From: Helicobacter_B zhangjianzhongii
GTDB taxonomy: Bacteria > Campylobacterota > Campylobacteria > Campylobacterales > Helicobacteraceae
Length of the DNA stretch: 64,000 bases
Reading direction: 5' to 3'
NCBI RefSeq assembly: GCF_030249855.1
Contig: NZ_JANURN010000009.1
Span: forward strand, 1 to 64,000
Shown: positions 25,558-34,412 of the stretch, in pieces
How the letters are laid out: every line of letters begins with the position of its first letter
Numbering within the stretch: position 1 is the stretch's first letter
The notes under the pieces: model-generated
What the model was told of the DNA's origin: nothing
Seen by the model: the letters and a program-made list of their open reading frames with translations, nothing else
Databases searched by the model: none
Made by a program: the position numbers and the translations under genes

Positions 25558-26165
25558 AGCTTGGGATCATCGACTATGGTGCGGGGAATCTAGGCAGCTT
25601 GCGCAATGCCTTTGCAAGCTTGCATCAAGAAGCTATATGTGTCAAAAATCCCGATGAGCTACACCTATATGACAAGCTGATTTTGCCCGGAGTCGGGGCA
25701 TTTGGCGATGTGTGTGCGGTCATCAGGCAAAAAGGCTTTGATGAAGCAATCACACAATATGCAAAACGCGGTCGCTATATCCTAGGTGTATGCTTGGGTA
25801 TGCAGCTACTTTTTGATACAAGCTATGAGTTTGGAGAGCATCAGGGGCTTGGGCTTATAGCAGGTGAGATTGTGCGCTTTGCCAATGCGCCTAGGCTTCC
25901 GCACATCGGCTGGAATCAGTGCTTTTTCACACAAGGTGGCACTGCACATACACTTTTGCGCGGTATTGATGATGGGGCATTTTTATACTTCGTGCATTCT
26001 TACCACGCGTGCTTGCGCGATGAGAGTGTCGCGCTTGGCGTGTGTGATTATGGCGATAGATTCCCCGCCATAATCGCAAAAGACAATATCCTAGGTATCC
26101 AGCCCCACCCAGAAAAAAGCCATAATACAGGCTTGCAAATCTTGCAAAATTTCCTAGAGCTATAA
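25554..26165 (+). CDS. hisH: Imidazole glycerol phosphate synthase glutaminase subunit HisH
   Basis: HisH releases ammonia from glutamine for HisF in histidine synthesis. The 203-residue protein opens with LGIIDYGAGNLGSLRNAF. It has the nucleophile Cys in GVCLGMQLLF near residue 82 and the His/Glu pair in HPEKS near 183. I place the start at ATG 25554, which overlaps the ileS stop; the longer frame to 25488 lies inside ileS. No hisF or other his gene is in the window. A role with a HisF-like amidotransferase in glycan modification is a less likely alternative. It converges on the next gene with a 6-base overlap. Confidence 0.88.
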   Translation: MKLGIIDYGAGNLGSLRNAFASLHQEAICVKNPDELHLYDKLILPGVGAFGDVCAVIRQKGFDEAITQYAKRGRYILGVCLGMQLLFDTSYEFGEHQGLGLIAGEIVRFANAPRLPHIGWNQCFFTQGGTAHTLLRGIDDGAFLYFVHSYHACLRDESVALGVCDYGDRFPAIIAKDNILGIQPHPEKSHNTGLQILQNFLEL

Positions 26166-26807
26166 TTGCAAGAAAATATCCACCCCTCTATAAAAAAGCG
26201 AGCAAGCAAAGATAATAAACAGCACCGCACTTATGCGATCAATCCACAAAAACACGCGAGCATTAAGCCATTTGCGCACATATAGCCCGACTAAAATCAC
26301 CCCCACAAACCCACACACAAGCGAACAAAACAGCACAAAAAGCCCTAGCTCAAACCCACTCCCTGCAAAGGGAGCCACCACCACGACAAAAAACAAAATC
26401 GCCTTGGGATTAGAGAGATTGACCCCTAGAGCCTGAAAAAACCCCGCTGGCTTTACCTGTGTATTTGCTCCTAAAATCTGTGCGAACTCGCTATTAGACA
26501 TAGCCGGAGCGCGCAAAATCTTATAGCTAATATAGCCTAGATAGAGCGCACCAAACACACTAAGCAAGCCCTGTGCTATGGGAGTGCTCATTATATGCGC
26601 AAATCCAAAATACACGCACCCAAGATACACCAACCACCCGCAAATAATCCCACCAAGAGCGATAAAGGCGGGTTTAGCTCCAAAGCTAATGGTATTACGC
26701 AAGATGAGTAAAATATCTGGTCCGGGCGTGATCGCCCCTATAAATCCAACGATAAATACCGCTACATAGAGATTCCCAAATACCAAGGACACATCAGTAA
26801 TTGTCAT
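26160..26807 (-). CDS. LysE/RhtB-family amino acid exporter
   Basis: This 215-residue inner-membrane protein has six predicted hydrophobic segments and the family signature GFIGAITPGPDILLILRNT near the N-terminus, plus SNPKAILFF near residue 130. The family exports amino acids such as lysine, homoserine or threonine; the substrate here is unknown. The start at ATG 26807 overlaps the stop of the upstream Fur-family gene (ATGA), so the two are probably translated together. Confidence 0.85.
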   Translation of the reverse strand: MTITDVSLVFGNLYVAVFIVGFIGAITPGPDILLILRNTISFGAKPAFIALGGIICGWLVYLGCVYFGFAHIMSTPIAQGLLSVFGALYLGYISYKILRAPAMSNSEFAQILGANTQVKPAGFFQALGVNLSNPKAILFFVVVVAPFAGSGFELGLFVLFCSLVCGFVGVILVGLYVRKWLNARVFLWIDRISAVLFIIFACSLFYRGVDIFLQL

Positions 26808-27247
26808 TGATCCACTTCCGTAGCACAAGTATCGCACACACCAATACAAACAGCTGATACATCAAAAAGCCTATACCCGCTCTTATCCATACACTTATCT
26901 AGCAAATCTTTTGCATCGACATACACATCTTGTAGCTTGCCACACTTCTCACAGCTCACATGAATATGCTTATCGCTTGCTAGCTCGTATTTTTGCTTTT
27001 GATTTGGGGGCTTAATCTCTCGCAAAATATCCGCTTCACTAAGCGTGGCGATATTTTCATACACAGTCGCTAGAGAAATACTTGGGTGCAACTTCCTAAT
27101 ATGCGCATAAATCTCTTTTACACCTATATGCCCATTTTTTTGGATTAGCCGCAAAATCGCTAGTCTTTGCGGCGTAGATTTTAGGCTATGCTTATGCAAA
27201 AGCTCTCTAAAATCTCTATCCGTATGCACGATCGTTTGCATTGCCAT
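26804..27247 (-). CDS. Fur-family metal-responsive regulator (first copy)
   Basis: The 147-residue protein has the winged-helix half (STPQRLAILRLIQKNG, then ISLATVYENIATL as recognition helix). Its dimerisation half carries KHIHVSCEKCGKL and CIGVCDTC, two CxxC pairs for structural zinc. The family includes Fur, PerR, Zur and Nur. Its place ten bases behind the znu gene set would suit zinc or peroxide sensing, but residues alone do not decide the metal. AAGGGGCTAAT lies before the ATG. Confidence 0.85.
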   Translation of the reverse strand: MAMQTIVHTDRDFRELLHKHSLKSTPQRLAILRLIQKNGHIGVKEIYAHIRKLHPSISLATVYENIATLSEADILREIKPPNQKQKYELASDKHIHVSCEKCGKLQDVYVDAKDLLDKCMDKSGYRLFDVSAVCIGVCDTCATEVDQ

Positions 27248-27256
27248 ATTAGCCCC

Positions 27257-27493
27257 TTATTTCTCACGCTCTTTGTGAGACCCCTGCGCTACACTAGAAT
27301 CCACATCAAGCCCCAAAGAACGCTCTATGGTATGTAGCTTGCGACTTAGCTGCGCACTTGCAGTGATTTGTGTCATCATCACATAAATATTGATCATAAG
27401 CAACACCACAGCAAACATTCCTATGAAAATCACTATTTTCATCGACTTTTTTGCCACGCTTAATGCCAGATCCTTATTTGTCTCTTCGCTCAT
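27257..27493 (-). CDS. Small single-span membrane protein in the znu cluster
   Basis: This 78-residue protein has one hydrophobic span (about residues 20-42) and a charged C-terminal tail containing LGLDVDSS, where the last four residues are encoded by a short-repeat copy. I use ATG 27493, which overlaps the znuB-like stop by four bases; the longer frame runs inside that gene. No family recognised. Tight spacing with both neighbours suggests it is a real gene. Confidence 0.6.
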   Translation of the reverse strand: MSEETNKDLALSVAKKSMKIVIFIGMFAVVLLMINIYVMMTQITASAQLSRKLHTIERSLGLDVDSSVAQGSHKEREK

Positions 27494-28326
27494 ATAGCTC
27501 CTTTGTTTTGATATATACCCATTATATAGCGCAGACCAAGCGCACAGACAAACACTCCCACTGATACAAGCACTATACACGCCCCAAGTGCCACATCATA
27601 CACAAATGAAAACCAAATCCCCCCACACATACACAGCAGACACACACCAAGAGATAAACAAAACTGCATAGCAAGATTTCTAGCAAACATCATAGCTATA
27701 TATGCTGGGATAGAGAGCATAGAAATCACCAAGATAAGCCCCCCTGCACGCATACCAAGCACCACGCCAAATGCCGTTAGCACAAAAATCACGCTAACAA
27801 AAAGCTTAGTAGGCACTCGCTTTAATCGGCTAAACTCCATATCATACAAAACTGCTAGAATCTCCCTATAAAACACAACCACAAATGCGATAAGCACCAC
27901 ATCAAATCCAAAGAGCATATATATATCTTCTTTGGTGCTAAATGCAAGCGAGCCAAACAAATAGCTCTCCATATTGATCTTATAGCCCGGAGCTAGTTCT
28001 ATAAGCACCACACCAAGAGCCATACCAAATGCCCACGCAATAGCGATAAAAGTATCAAGCCTACCCTTGTGCCACAAAGTCGCATAGAGCAAAATCAAAG
28101 CCATAATCAATGCCGCACCTAGCGCGCCTAGTAGCACACTGCAGCCCAAAAACACCGCCACACCTACCCCACCAAATGCCGCGTGTGCCACCCCTCCGGC
28201 AAGAAACACACTTTTATTTGCCACAATAAGCGAGCCAATCAGCCCAGCACATATACTTAGCAACACAGATGTGATAATAATATTTTGAAAAAATCCGCCA
28301 CTACTTAGAATCTCAAGCACACCCAC
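27490..28326 (-). CDS. znuB: Zinc/manganese-type ABC transporter permease (ZnuB-like)
   Basis: The 278-residue ABC-3 family permease has about eight hydrophobic segments and the family-typical GGVAHAAFGG near residue 43 and MRAGGLILVISMLSIPAYIA near 190. It should form the membrane channel for the ZnuA-like and ZnuC-like products of the same cluster. The gene encoding malate:quinone oxidoreductase separates it from znuC. Zinc is the likeliest substrate because of the His-rich binding protein. Confidence 0.85.
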   Translation of the reverse strand: MGVLEILSSGGFFQNIIITSVLLSICAGLIGSLIVANKSVFLAGGVAHAAFGGVGVAVFLGCSVLLGALGAALIMALILLYATLWHKGRLDTFIAIAWAFGMALGVVLIELAPGYKINMESYLFGSLAFSTKEDIYMLFGFDVVLIAFVVVFYREILAVLYDMEFSRLKRVPTKLFVSVIFVLTAFGVVLGMRAGGLILVISMLSIPAYIAMMFARNLAMQFCLSLGVCLLCMCGGIWFSFVYDVALGACIVLVSVGVFVCALGLRYIMGIYQNKGAI

Positions 28327-28347
28327 GCCCTAAATACTACCTAGAAT

Positions 28348-29703
28348 CTATGAGTCTAGCTCTTCTGGAGATAAATCGCGCAAAAAGCGTTCTTTATCAA
28401 AATTTGCCTGCAAGTAACTGACGATTTCTTGTGTATCGACAAAGGCATTTTGCAAGCAGCTTGTCGCACCGGGCGATGGTGTCATATTAAATGTGATGCC
28501 TTTATTGGTGATGATCTTTTTCTCTCCAAGCTCTAGCTGTTTTTGTGTCCTATCCACCACTTGAGGACGCACCTCACCATAACCTTCAGCATATTCTATA
28601 TCATCAAGCTTTAGTGATGGGATCAGCTTCTGCGCATCTTTTAGGAACAATCTCTTGCCAAAATACGGCAACTCAAACACGATATTCTTAAACACATAAG
28701 AGCGGATCTCCGCATCTTTGAGTAGATTAAACAACACCCCAAATACTTCTCTATGAAAATCAACTTTCCCTAGCTCAAAGCTAATACCACTATACCAATG
28801 CTTTGATCGCTCAAGCTTAGGCATAGCAATAGCCGTTGGTCCAATCCTTGTCTTGCCCGATATGCTAATATCAGGGTCCCCATGCACTGCAGCAAATGGT
28901 AGCTTTGGATTTTGCACCATATAGACTTTGCCCTTTAGCAAATCAGGCACAAAGTAAAAGCTCCCAGCAATAGGTAAGCACCCAAGATCAGTGCCATAGC
29001 CCATAGACTGCGCTAAAACAAGTGAGTATGACCCAGCATTGACAAGCACAAACTTCGCAGTGATCACCTCGCCGCTTTTGGAGATAAGATAATACCCTTC
29101 ATCATTGCGCTTAATATCTTTAACCCAAAAATTCAAAAACACCTTATTGTTTGGATTCTTCTCTTGTGCGCGTGTGGCGAAATCTTTACTTAGTCCTTCA
29201 AAGTCCATAGCACACCACGCTTCTCTATATCCAGATCCTACGACATTTTCAGGGCGATCACTCTTGCCATCACTTCCTAGGATAACGCTTGGCTCGATCT
29301 CTTTAATCATCTGCTTATCAAACCACTCTAAATCAGGAAACACAGACAAAAACTCTTGATGTCGTTTGTGCATAAACTCACATTCTGCATCGCCTACACC
29401 TATTGCCATTTTTTGTGTTTTAAAGATGACTTTATTTTGTAAATTGTGCTTTAGCGCGTAGTTGGTAACCTTTTGTGCAGCAAGCTTGACTTTCTTTGCC
29501 TTTTGGGCGGTGTAGTTTGTCTCAATTGAGCCATCGTGGATCGTTTGGGAATTGGCACGCACATTAGAACTCACCATAGCAATATCTGGGCATTTATCCA
29601 CCACAGCGACACTCTTTATATCTGTGTATTCACTTAGCGTCCAAAACAACGCACACCCAGACACACCAGCTCCAATAATCACAACATCAAAATTATTTTC
29701 CAT
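28348..29703 (-). CDS. mqo: Malate:quinone oxidoreductase
   Basis: This FAD enzyme at the membrane face oxidises malate to oxaloacetate and reduces quinone, replacing NAD-linked malate dehydrogenase in many Epsilonproteobacteria. The 451-residue protein has the Rossmann motif VVIIGAGVSGCAL at the N-terminus and closely resembles what I recall of the H. pylori enzyme (HDGSIETNY, MTPSPGATSCL near the C-terminus). I choose ATG 29703, 8 bases after GGAG, over GTG 29709, which sits only 2 bases from it. It overlaps the znuC region and splits znuC from znuB. Confidence 0.88.
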   Translation of the reverse strand: MENNFDVVIIGAGVSGCALFWTLSEYTDIKSVAVVDKCPDIAMVSSNVRANSQTIHDGSIETNYTAQKAKKVKLAAQKVTNYALKHNLQNKVIFKTQKMAIGVGDAECEFMHKRHQEFLSVFPDLEWFDKQMIKEIEPSVILGSDGKSDRPENVVGSGYREAWCAMDFEGLSKDFATRAQEKNPNNKVFLNFWVKDIKRNDEGYYLISKSGEVITAKFVLVNAGSYSLVLAQSMGYGTDLGCLPIAGSFYFVPDLLKGKVYMVQNPKLPFAAVHGDPDISISGKTRIGPTAIAMPKLERSKHWYSGISFELGKVDFHREVFGVLFNLLKDAEIRSYVFKNIVFELPYFGKRLFLKDAQKLIPSLKLDDIEYAEGYGEVRPQVVDRTQKQLELGEKKIITNKGITFNMTPSPGATSCLQNAFVDTQEIVSYLQANFDKERFLRDLSPEELDS

Positions 29704-29705
29704 TC

Positions 29706-30467
29706 TCACTTCTCCTTAGACTTGGCACAAAGTTTGTCAAATAAATCGACTTCGCAAATATGCCCCCAAATATCACCTTGTGTATCTAGGGCACTTTGCA
29801 TTCTAGGAATCGTGTGTTCAATGACCTTTTTATCCACAAATAGCGCACGATTGGCGTAACCTAACAAGACCGATATGTGATGACTGATAAGGATTATAGT
29901 ATGAAAATTGTTAATTTTTTTTAAACTTTTGTAAATTTGTATTTGCATTTTTGTATCGATACTTGAAGTAGGCTCATCTAAGACAAGTAGCCTTGGCTCT
30001 CCGCATAATGCCCTAGCGATCAGCACTCTCTGCCTTTGCCCTCCGCTTAGCTCTGCGATAGCATTATGCGCTAAATGCGCTATCTCTAGCTTCTCTAGTG
30101 CTTCTAGGGCTTTGTGCTTTTGCGCCTTTGTCGCACGGAAGCCAAAGATTCTAGGCTCCATAAAGCCCATTAGCACCACATCAAGCACGCTAATGGGAAA
30201 ATCTACATTGATACTTGTGTCTTGTGGCACATAGCCGATAAGACTTTTTGCGTGGTATATGCTTGGATTTGGGTAGATAATCTCCCCAGAGCAGGGCATA
30301 AGCAGCCCGATAAGCAGCTTGACAAGCGTGCTTTTGCCCCCTCCATTTGGACCAATCACTGCTAAAAAATCATTTTCATACACGCTAAAGCTCACATTTT
30401 CTAAAGCATTGTGCTGCATACCATCATAGGCAAAATGCAGATTCTCACAGCGCAGAATCTCGCGCAT
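29706..30467 (-). CDS. znuC: Zinc ABC transporter ATP-binding protein (ZnuC-like)
   Basis: The 253-residue ATPase has Walker A GPNGGGKST near residue 37, signature LSGGQRQRV near 142, Walker B LLVLDEPTS near 163 and the H-loop ILISHH. It powers the ZnuB-like permease. Its ATG overlaps the stop of znuA (TAATG), indicating coupled translation. Confidence 0.88.
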   Translation of the reverse strand: MREILRCENLHFAYDGMQHNALENVSFSVYENDFLAVIGPNGGGKSTLVKLLIGLLMPCSGEIIYPNPSIYHAKSLIGYVPQDTSINVDFPISVLDVVLMGFMEPRIFGFRATKAQKHKALEALEKLEIAHLAHNAIAELSGGQRQRVLIARALCGEPRLLVLDEPTSSIDTKMQIQIYKSLKKINNFHTIILISHHISVLLGYANRALFVDKKVIEHTIPRMQSALDTQGDIWGHICEVDLFDKLCAKSKEK

Positions 30468-31336
30468 TACTGCTCCTTAATCTTGTGCGCAAAGGCATAG
30501 AGGCTCTCTTCCCAATTCTCATTTAGGGAGTCTAGAATCTCCACATTTAAGCCAAGTGTTTTAGCGATGGATTCTGCGCGCTCTTTGTCAAACTGCGGCT
30601 GGATAAAGAGTGTGCGGATACGCTTTTGCTCTACAATTTTTGGCAAGCGGTTTAATGCCTTTAGCTTAATTTCCTTGCCATCTTCTTCTAGGGCAATTTC
30701 TTCAAGCCCAAATTCTTGCGCCAAATACCCAAATGCCGGATGTATCACCAAAAATGCCCTGCCCTTTTGCTCTTTTAAAATTGCCCCTAGATCACGCTGG
30801 ATTCTATCGATTCTAGCGAATAACGCGGCGAGATTCTTTGCATAGCTATCTTTATAAGCAGGGTTAATGGCACAAAGACGCTCATACATAGCTTGTGCCT
30901 TAGGCTTGGCGAGCTTTAGTGAAAGCCAAATATGCGGATCGTGGGCGTGAGTGCTAGAATCCACTTTTGTATGTGTGTGCTCATCGTGCCTATCGTGATC
31001 TAAAACTCTATGCGCAAGATCGACATAAAGCAAGGCGCGATTGGTGCTTGCTAGACGCGCTTGCAAACTAGCCTCATAGCTCATACCCACGCCAAAAAAT
31101 ACTGCTGCTTGCATAAATGCTCGCGCTTGGCTGGGCTTAGGCTCATAAGTCTCAGGCGACACATCAGCTGGCACCACACTTCTTACCTCCACGCTATCAC
31201 CTGCAATCGCACGCACAAAATACGCTTGCGGCGGCACACTCACTAGCACAAGCGGCTTTTGCTTTGTGCTAGATTCTGCTCCAATGCCACTAAGCCCCAT
31301 AAACAGCGCAAACACGCAATATCTAATAATCATCAT
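30467..31336 (-). CDS. znuA: Zinc-binding periplasmic protein (ZnuA-like)
   Basis: The 289-residue protein has an N-terminal signal peptide and the cluster A-1 metal-binding fold, with VSVPPQAYFVRAIAGD and SPETYEPKPSQ. A His-rich loop near residues 115-135 (HDRHDEHTHT, then STHAHDPHIW) suggests zinc. The loop is interrupted by KVDSS from the short genomic repeat. Conserved HPAFGYLAQ and EEDGKEIK follow. It delivers metal to ZnuBC. It overlaps both neighbours by a few bases. Confidence 0.9.
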   Translation of the reverse strand: MMIIRYCVFALFMGLSGIGAESSTKQKPLVLVSVPPQAYFVRAIAGDSVEVRSVVPADVSPETYEPKPSQARAFMQAAVFFGVGMSYEASLQARLASTNRALLYVDLAHRVLDHDRHDEHTHTKVDSSTHAHDPHIWLSLKLAKPKAQAMYERLCAINPAYKDSYAKNLAALFARIDRIQRDLGAILKEQKGRAFLVIHPAFGYLAQEFGLEEIALEEDGKEIKLKALNRLPKIVEQKRIRTLFIQPQFDKERAESIAKTLGLNVEILDSLNENWEESLYAFAHKIKEQ

Positions 31337-32658
31337 TGTGGATTCTCCAATAAGTCATAAAAATTAGTAATACCTGTAACCCTATCAATCAAAAGTTTTT
31401 TAGAAAATGCACCATTATGCTCCTTGCCAGCATAAAGACTTGTGATCACCACGCCTCCTAGCATATTTTTATACCCCCTAAAGAGTGTAGAGGTCTTCAC
31501 ACTCCACGCGCTGTGTGCTACCATAGCCCGCCCTTCATACTCGCCAATATAGAGCATAATATGTCCCTTTAGATAAAGCACACTGCCAAAAGGCACGCCG
31601 TGCTCTATGATGTAACGCTCCTTTTGCTTGCGAGATAAATGTGAGAGATCTTGCATACTCTTTTTTACCTGCGCTTGGGCAAGAGAATTTCTAGGAAGAT
31701 ATAGCCCATAATTAGCAAAAATATCGCGGATAAACGCCGAGCAATCTCTGCTTGCTAGGTAGCCGCCCCAGCCATATTTATCCCCTAGCATTGTGTTGAT
31801 AATCTCTGCGCTACGCCCTTGGCTAAAGCCCTTAGGGAAGCTTGCAATATCTCTTGCGGCGATAGTGGATTCTACTAATTGCGCCTTGCCCTGCATATCG
31901 CGCATTGGCACTAGCACTATATCGCGCTCTTTTAGGCTTTTTACCACGGGGAGGATCTGCCCTACTCGCGCATTGGCAAGAAACTTGCCCTTATGATAGA
32001 GGGGGATATTATCGCGCTCTGGCAGGATATAAGAAGCCTTTTTTAGCCGCGCGATTTGCTTCTCATCAACTAGCCCCACACTATTTACTAGAATCCACCC
32101 AGCCACAAAGCCGCTCTCTATATGCGCCCAACGCTTGGTCGTATCATAGTGTGTAATCAGCACAGGCGTGCCAGCAAAAATCCACGAATTCTGCCATTGA
32201 TCAAAGGGGAAGTCATCTTCTGTATCAAAGCGCATTTTTTCACTAGGCACGACACGGACATTGGTAGCTTGCGTGATAATCGCCTTTTGCGCGACACTAG
32301 GATAATGCGCAATATCCATAGAGTCCAAAATCCCTTGTGTAAATTCTTTAGAATTAGGCAGGCGATTCTCGCCAAATCCAGGCTTACTGCGTAAAGAGCC
32401 CTGCACCCAAAACACGCTTTTGACATCGGGGTTTGGCTTGGCAGACCAGGGGGAGAAATGCGCTTGTAGATAAGCTTCTTTTATCGCTTTTGCATTGCTA
32501 GGGTGCTTTGATGCGCTATCATTGCTAGGCAAAACATAAAATCGTGCATCTTGCGGATATGCACTCACATCTTTTGCTATGGTGGTTACCTGCTTTTTGG
32601 CACAGCCTAGCATAAGGCTAGCAAGCGCACATAGGATCAAAAAGTGGATTCTAGCCAT
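31333..32658 (-). CDS. SH3/NlpC-P60 lipoprotein, likely peptidoglycan hydrolase
   Basis: The 441-residue protein has a lipoprotein signal peptide ending LMLGC (Cys19). SH3-like domains follow, with WIFAGTPVLITHYD and HIESGFVAGWI. An NlpC/P60 domain starts near residue 290, with catalytic Cys in SRDCSAFIRD and a likely catalytic His in GHIMLYIG. It probably cleaves or binds peptidoglycan stems in the periplasm. The signal peptide includes RIHFLIL, encoded by a short-repeat copy placed immediately after the start codon. From memory H. pylori has a homologue beside mqo. The ATG overlaps the upstream stop. Confidence 0.85.
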   Translation of the reverse strand: MARIHFLILCALASLMLGCAKKQVTTIAKDVSAYPQDARFYVLPSNDSASKHPSNAKAIKEAYLQAHFSPWSAKPNPDVKSVFWVQGSLRSKPGFGENRLPNSKEFTQGILDSMDIAHYPSVAQKAIITQATNVRVVPSEKMRFDTEDDFPFDQWQNSWIFAGTPVLITHYDTTKRWAHIESGFVAGWILVNSVGLVDEKQIARLKKASYILPERDNIPLYHKGKFLANARVGQILPVVKSLKERDIVLVPMRDMQGKAQLVESTIAARDIASFPKGFSQGRSAEIINTMLGDKYGWGGYLASRDCSAFIRDIFANYGLYLPRNSLAQAQVKKSMQDLSHLSRKQKERYIIEHGVPFGSVLYLKGHIMLYIGEYEGRAMVAHSAWSVKTSTLFRGYKNMLGGVVITSLYAGKEHNGAFSKKLLIDRVTGITNFYDLLENPQ

Positions 32659-33017
32659 TAGCCAAATACCTCTGCCAAGCGACTTTCATCAAAGCCCACA
32701 AGCACTTGCTTCTTGCCTGAATGTGTATAGACAATCACAGGGCGTTTGATAAGCAGCGGATACTCTAGCATTGCGTGGAGCTTTTGCTCTTGCGATAAAT
32801 CCTGCGCCTTTAGCCCAAGCTTTTTATAAGTCGTGCCTTTGGTGTTTAGCAGCACTTCTGTCCCTACTTGCTCCGCAAGCCACGCTAAAAAAGTGGATTC
32901 TAGCGGCGTGGTCTTTACATCAATAAACTCATACGCAATCCCCCTAGAATCCAAATATTTGCGTGCCTTTTGCACACTGCCACAAGCCTTGATCCCATAC
33001 ACTACAATCTCTTCCAT
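32658..33017 (-). CDS. ArsC/Spx-family thioredoxin-fold protein
   Basis: This 119-residue protein fits the arsenate reductase-like/Spx group: VYGIKACGSVQKARKYLDS near the N-terminus with one cysteine, FIDVKTTPLES, and LLIKRPVIVYTHSGKKQVLVGFDE at the C-terminus. The typical CxxC of Spx is absent. The repeat-derived LESTF lies in the helical insertion. A role in arsenate reduction is not shown by context. Confidence 0.8.
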   Translation of the reverse strand: MEEIVVYGIKACGSVQKARKYLDSRGIAYEFIDVKTTPLESTFLAWLAEQVGTEVLLNTKGTTYKKLGLKAQDLSQEQKLHAMLEYPLLIKRPVIVYTHSGKKQVLVGFDESRLAEVFG

Positions 33018-33027
33018 ACACCACTCC

Positions 33028-33522
33028 TTAATGAGACAAGCTAGCTAGCAAATTGCTTATACCACTTTGCAGCATTGCAAATACTTTCGCAAAGCCATCT
33101 GTCCCGCCATAGTAGGGATCTGGCACCTCTGCGCCATCTAGTCCAAAATCCCCTAGCAAGGCGATTTTATCGCTCTCAAAGCCCATAGCCTTAAGCGTAG
33201 CATAATTGCTCCTATCCATAGCCACTAGCAAATCCACATCGCTATGGGCATAGAGGCTTACTTGCTTGCTTGTGTAATGCGCTATATCAATGCCATTTTC
33301 TCGCGCAATGGCAATGGAGCGAGAGTCGATGGGATCGCCATTATGAAAGCCAGAAGTCCCAGCTGATGAAAACTCTAGCTTTGGGGCGTTAGCGTGGGGC
33401 TTATACAAGGTATTGGCAATGCCCTCTGCTAGCGGTGAGCGGCAGATATTCCCCAAGCACACAAAGACGATCTTCACCCTTTCTTGCTCTCTTAAATGCG
33501 CAAAAGTGGATTCTAGCTTCAT
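33028..33522 (-). CDS. Low-molecular-weight protein tyrosine phosphatase
   Basis: The 164-residue enzyme carries the catalytic loop VCLGNICRSPLAEG near residues 20-33 and the general-acid motif VPDPYYGGTDGF near 130. Family members usually begin directly at KIVFVCLGN, so the first 15 residues, including LESTF from a short repeat, may be an extension. An in-frame GTG at 33477 is an alternative start. The ATG at 33522 overlaps the previous stop (TAATG). Confidence 0.9.
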   Translation of the reverse strand: MKLESTFAHLREQERVKIVFVCLGNICRSPLAEGIANTLYKPHANAPKLEFSSAGTSGFHNGDPIDSRSIAIARENGIDIAHYTSKQVSLYAHSDVDLLVAMDRSNYATLKAMGFESDKIALLGDFGLDGAEVPDPYYGGTDGFAKVFAMLQSGISNLLASLSH

Positions 33523-34394
33523 TATCGCCCCTTTTTTAATAAGCTTTTTAAGCTGCTAGGCTTGATATTTCCGTGCAGTGAGGCATACATCCACTCGCCA
33601 CACCACGCCATAAGCCCGATGAGAAGAAACATTGTGCGCGTGTTGGTATAATCAGCTTGTGCGATGATTTTAGAGCATAAACAAAACACCACCACCCCCA
33701 CCACAAGCCAGAGCAAATTGGCATACTCATAGAATCCAAATAGCTCTTTATTACGATATAGCACTACCACCACACACAAAAACCCAAAGTAAAATAGCCA
33801 TAAATCAATATATAAAAGTGGATTAGACTTGCCATAATAGGGCTGTATCGCATAGGCAAAAAGCACAAATAATGTCGTATTGATACTTGGCATATAGGCA
33901 CTAAGCCACTCGCCCCATTTGTTAAAGATATTTAAGCGGATCTTGCACGCAGGCAGAGCAAGCGGGAGCAAGATAAAACACACATACACAAACACATACA
34001 CACTAATATCAGCAATCTTCCACAAAACCACCCCGCCAAGCGTATCGCTAAAGGCATAAGCGATCTCATCGGGCTGATTTTGCATAATGCTTTGAGCAAT
34101 ACGAAATACCAGCACAAGCAAAGCCACCAAGCCGATGATAGATGCCGCGACCTTTTCTGTTGTATTGTGCTTTTTGCGACGGATAGAATACACGATAAAC
34201 ACCACGCACATCGCCACAAAGCACACAAGCAGTAAATCACTTGTAAAGTCATACGCCCTATGTGGATAAGAAAACACCAAAAAAAGCTGCGAAAATGTCG
34301 AGCTAAGGCTTGATACAATCAACGAAAGCAACACAAACACGACAAAAAAGAAAAACAACGAAGAAAAGATAATTTTACTCTCAACACCCTTCAT
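33522..34394 (-). CDS. Multi-span membrane protein of unknown function
   Basis: The 290-residue protein has about eight hydrophobic segments spaced through its length and a basic end (SSLKSLLKKGR). I do not recognise the family. It sits 18 bases behind amiA and overlaps the phosphatase gene, so it belongs to the same transcription unit. A role in envelope functions is a guess from neighbours only. Confidence 0.65.
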   Translation of the reverse strand: MKGVESKIIFSSLFFFFVVFVLLSLIVSSLSSTFSQLFLVFSYPHRAYDFTSDLLLVCFVAMCVVFIVYSIRRKKHNTTEKVAASIIGLVALLVLVFRIAQSIMQNQPDEIAYAFSDTLGGVVLWKIADISVYVFVYVCFILLPLALPACKIRLNIFNKWGEWLSAYMPSINTTLFVLFAYAIQPYYGKSNPLLYIDLWLFYFGFLCVVVVLYRNKELFGFYEYANLLWLVVGVVVFCLCSKIIAQADYTNTRTMFLLIGLMAWCGEWMYASLHGNIKPSSLKSLLKKGR

Positions 34395-34412
34395 TCACAA
34401 TCCTAGCATAGC

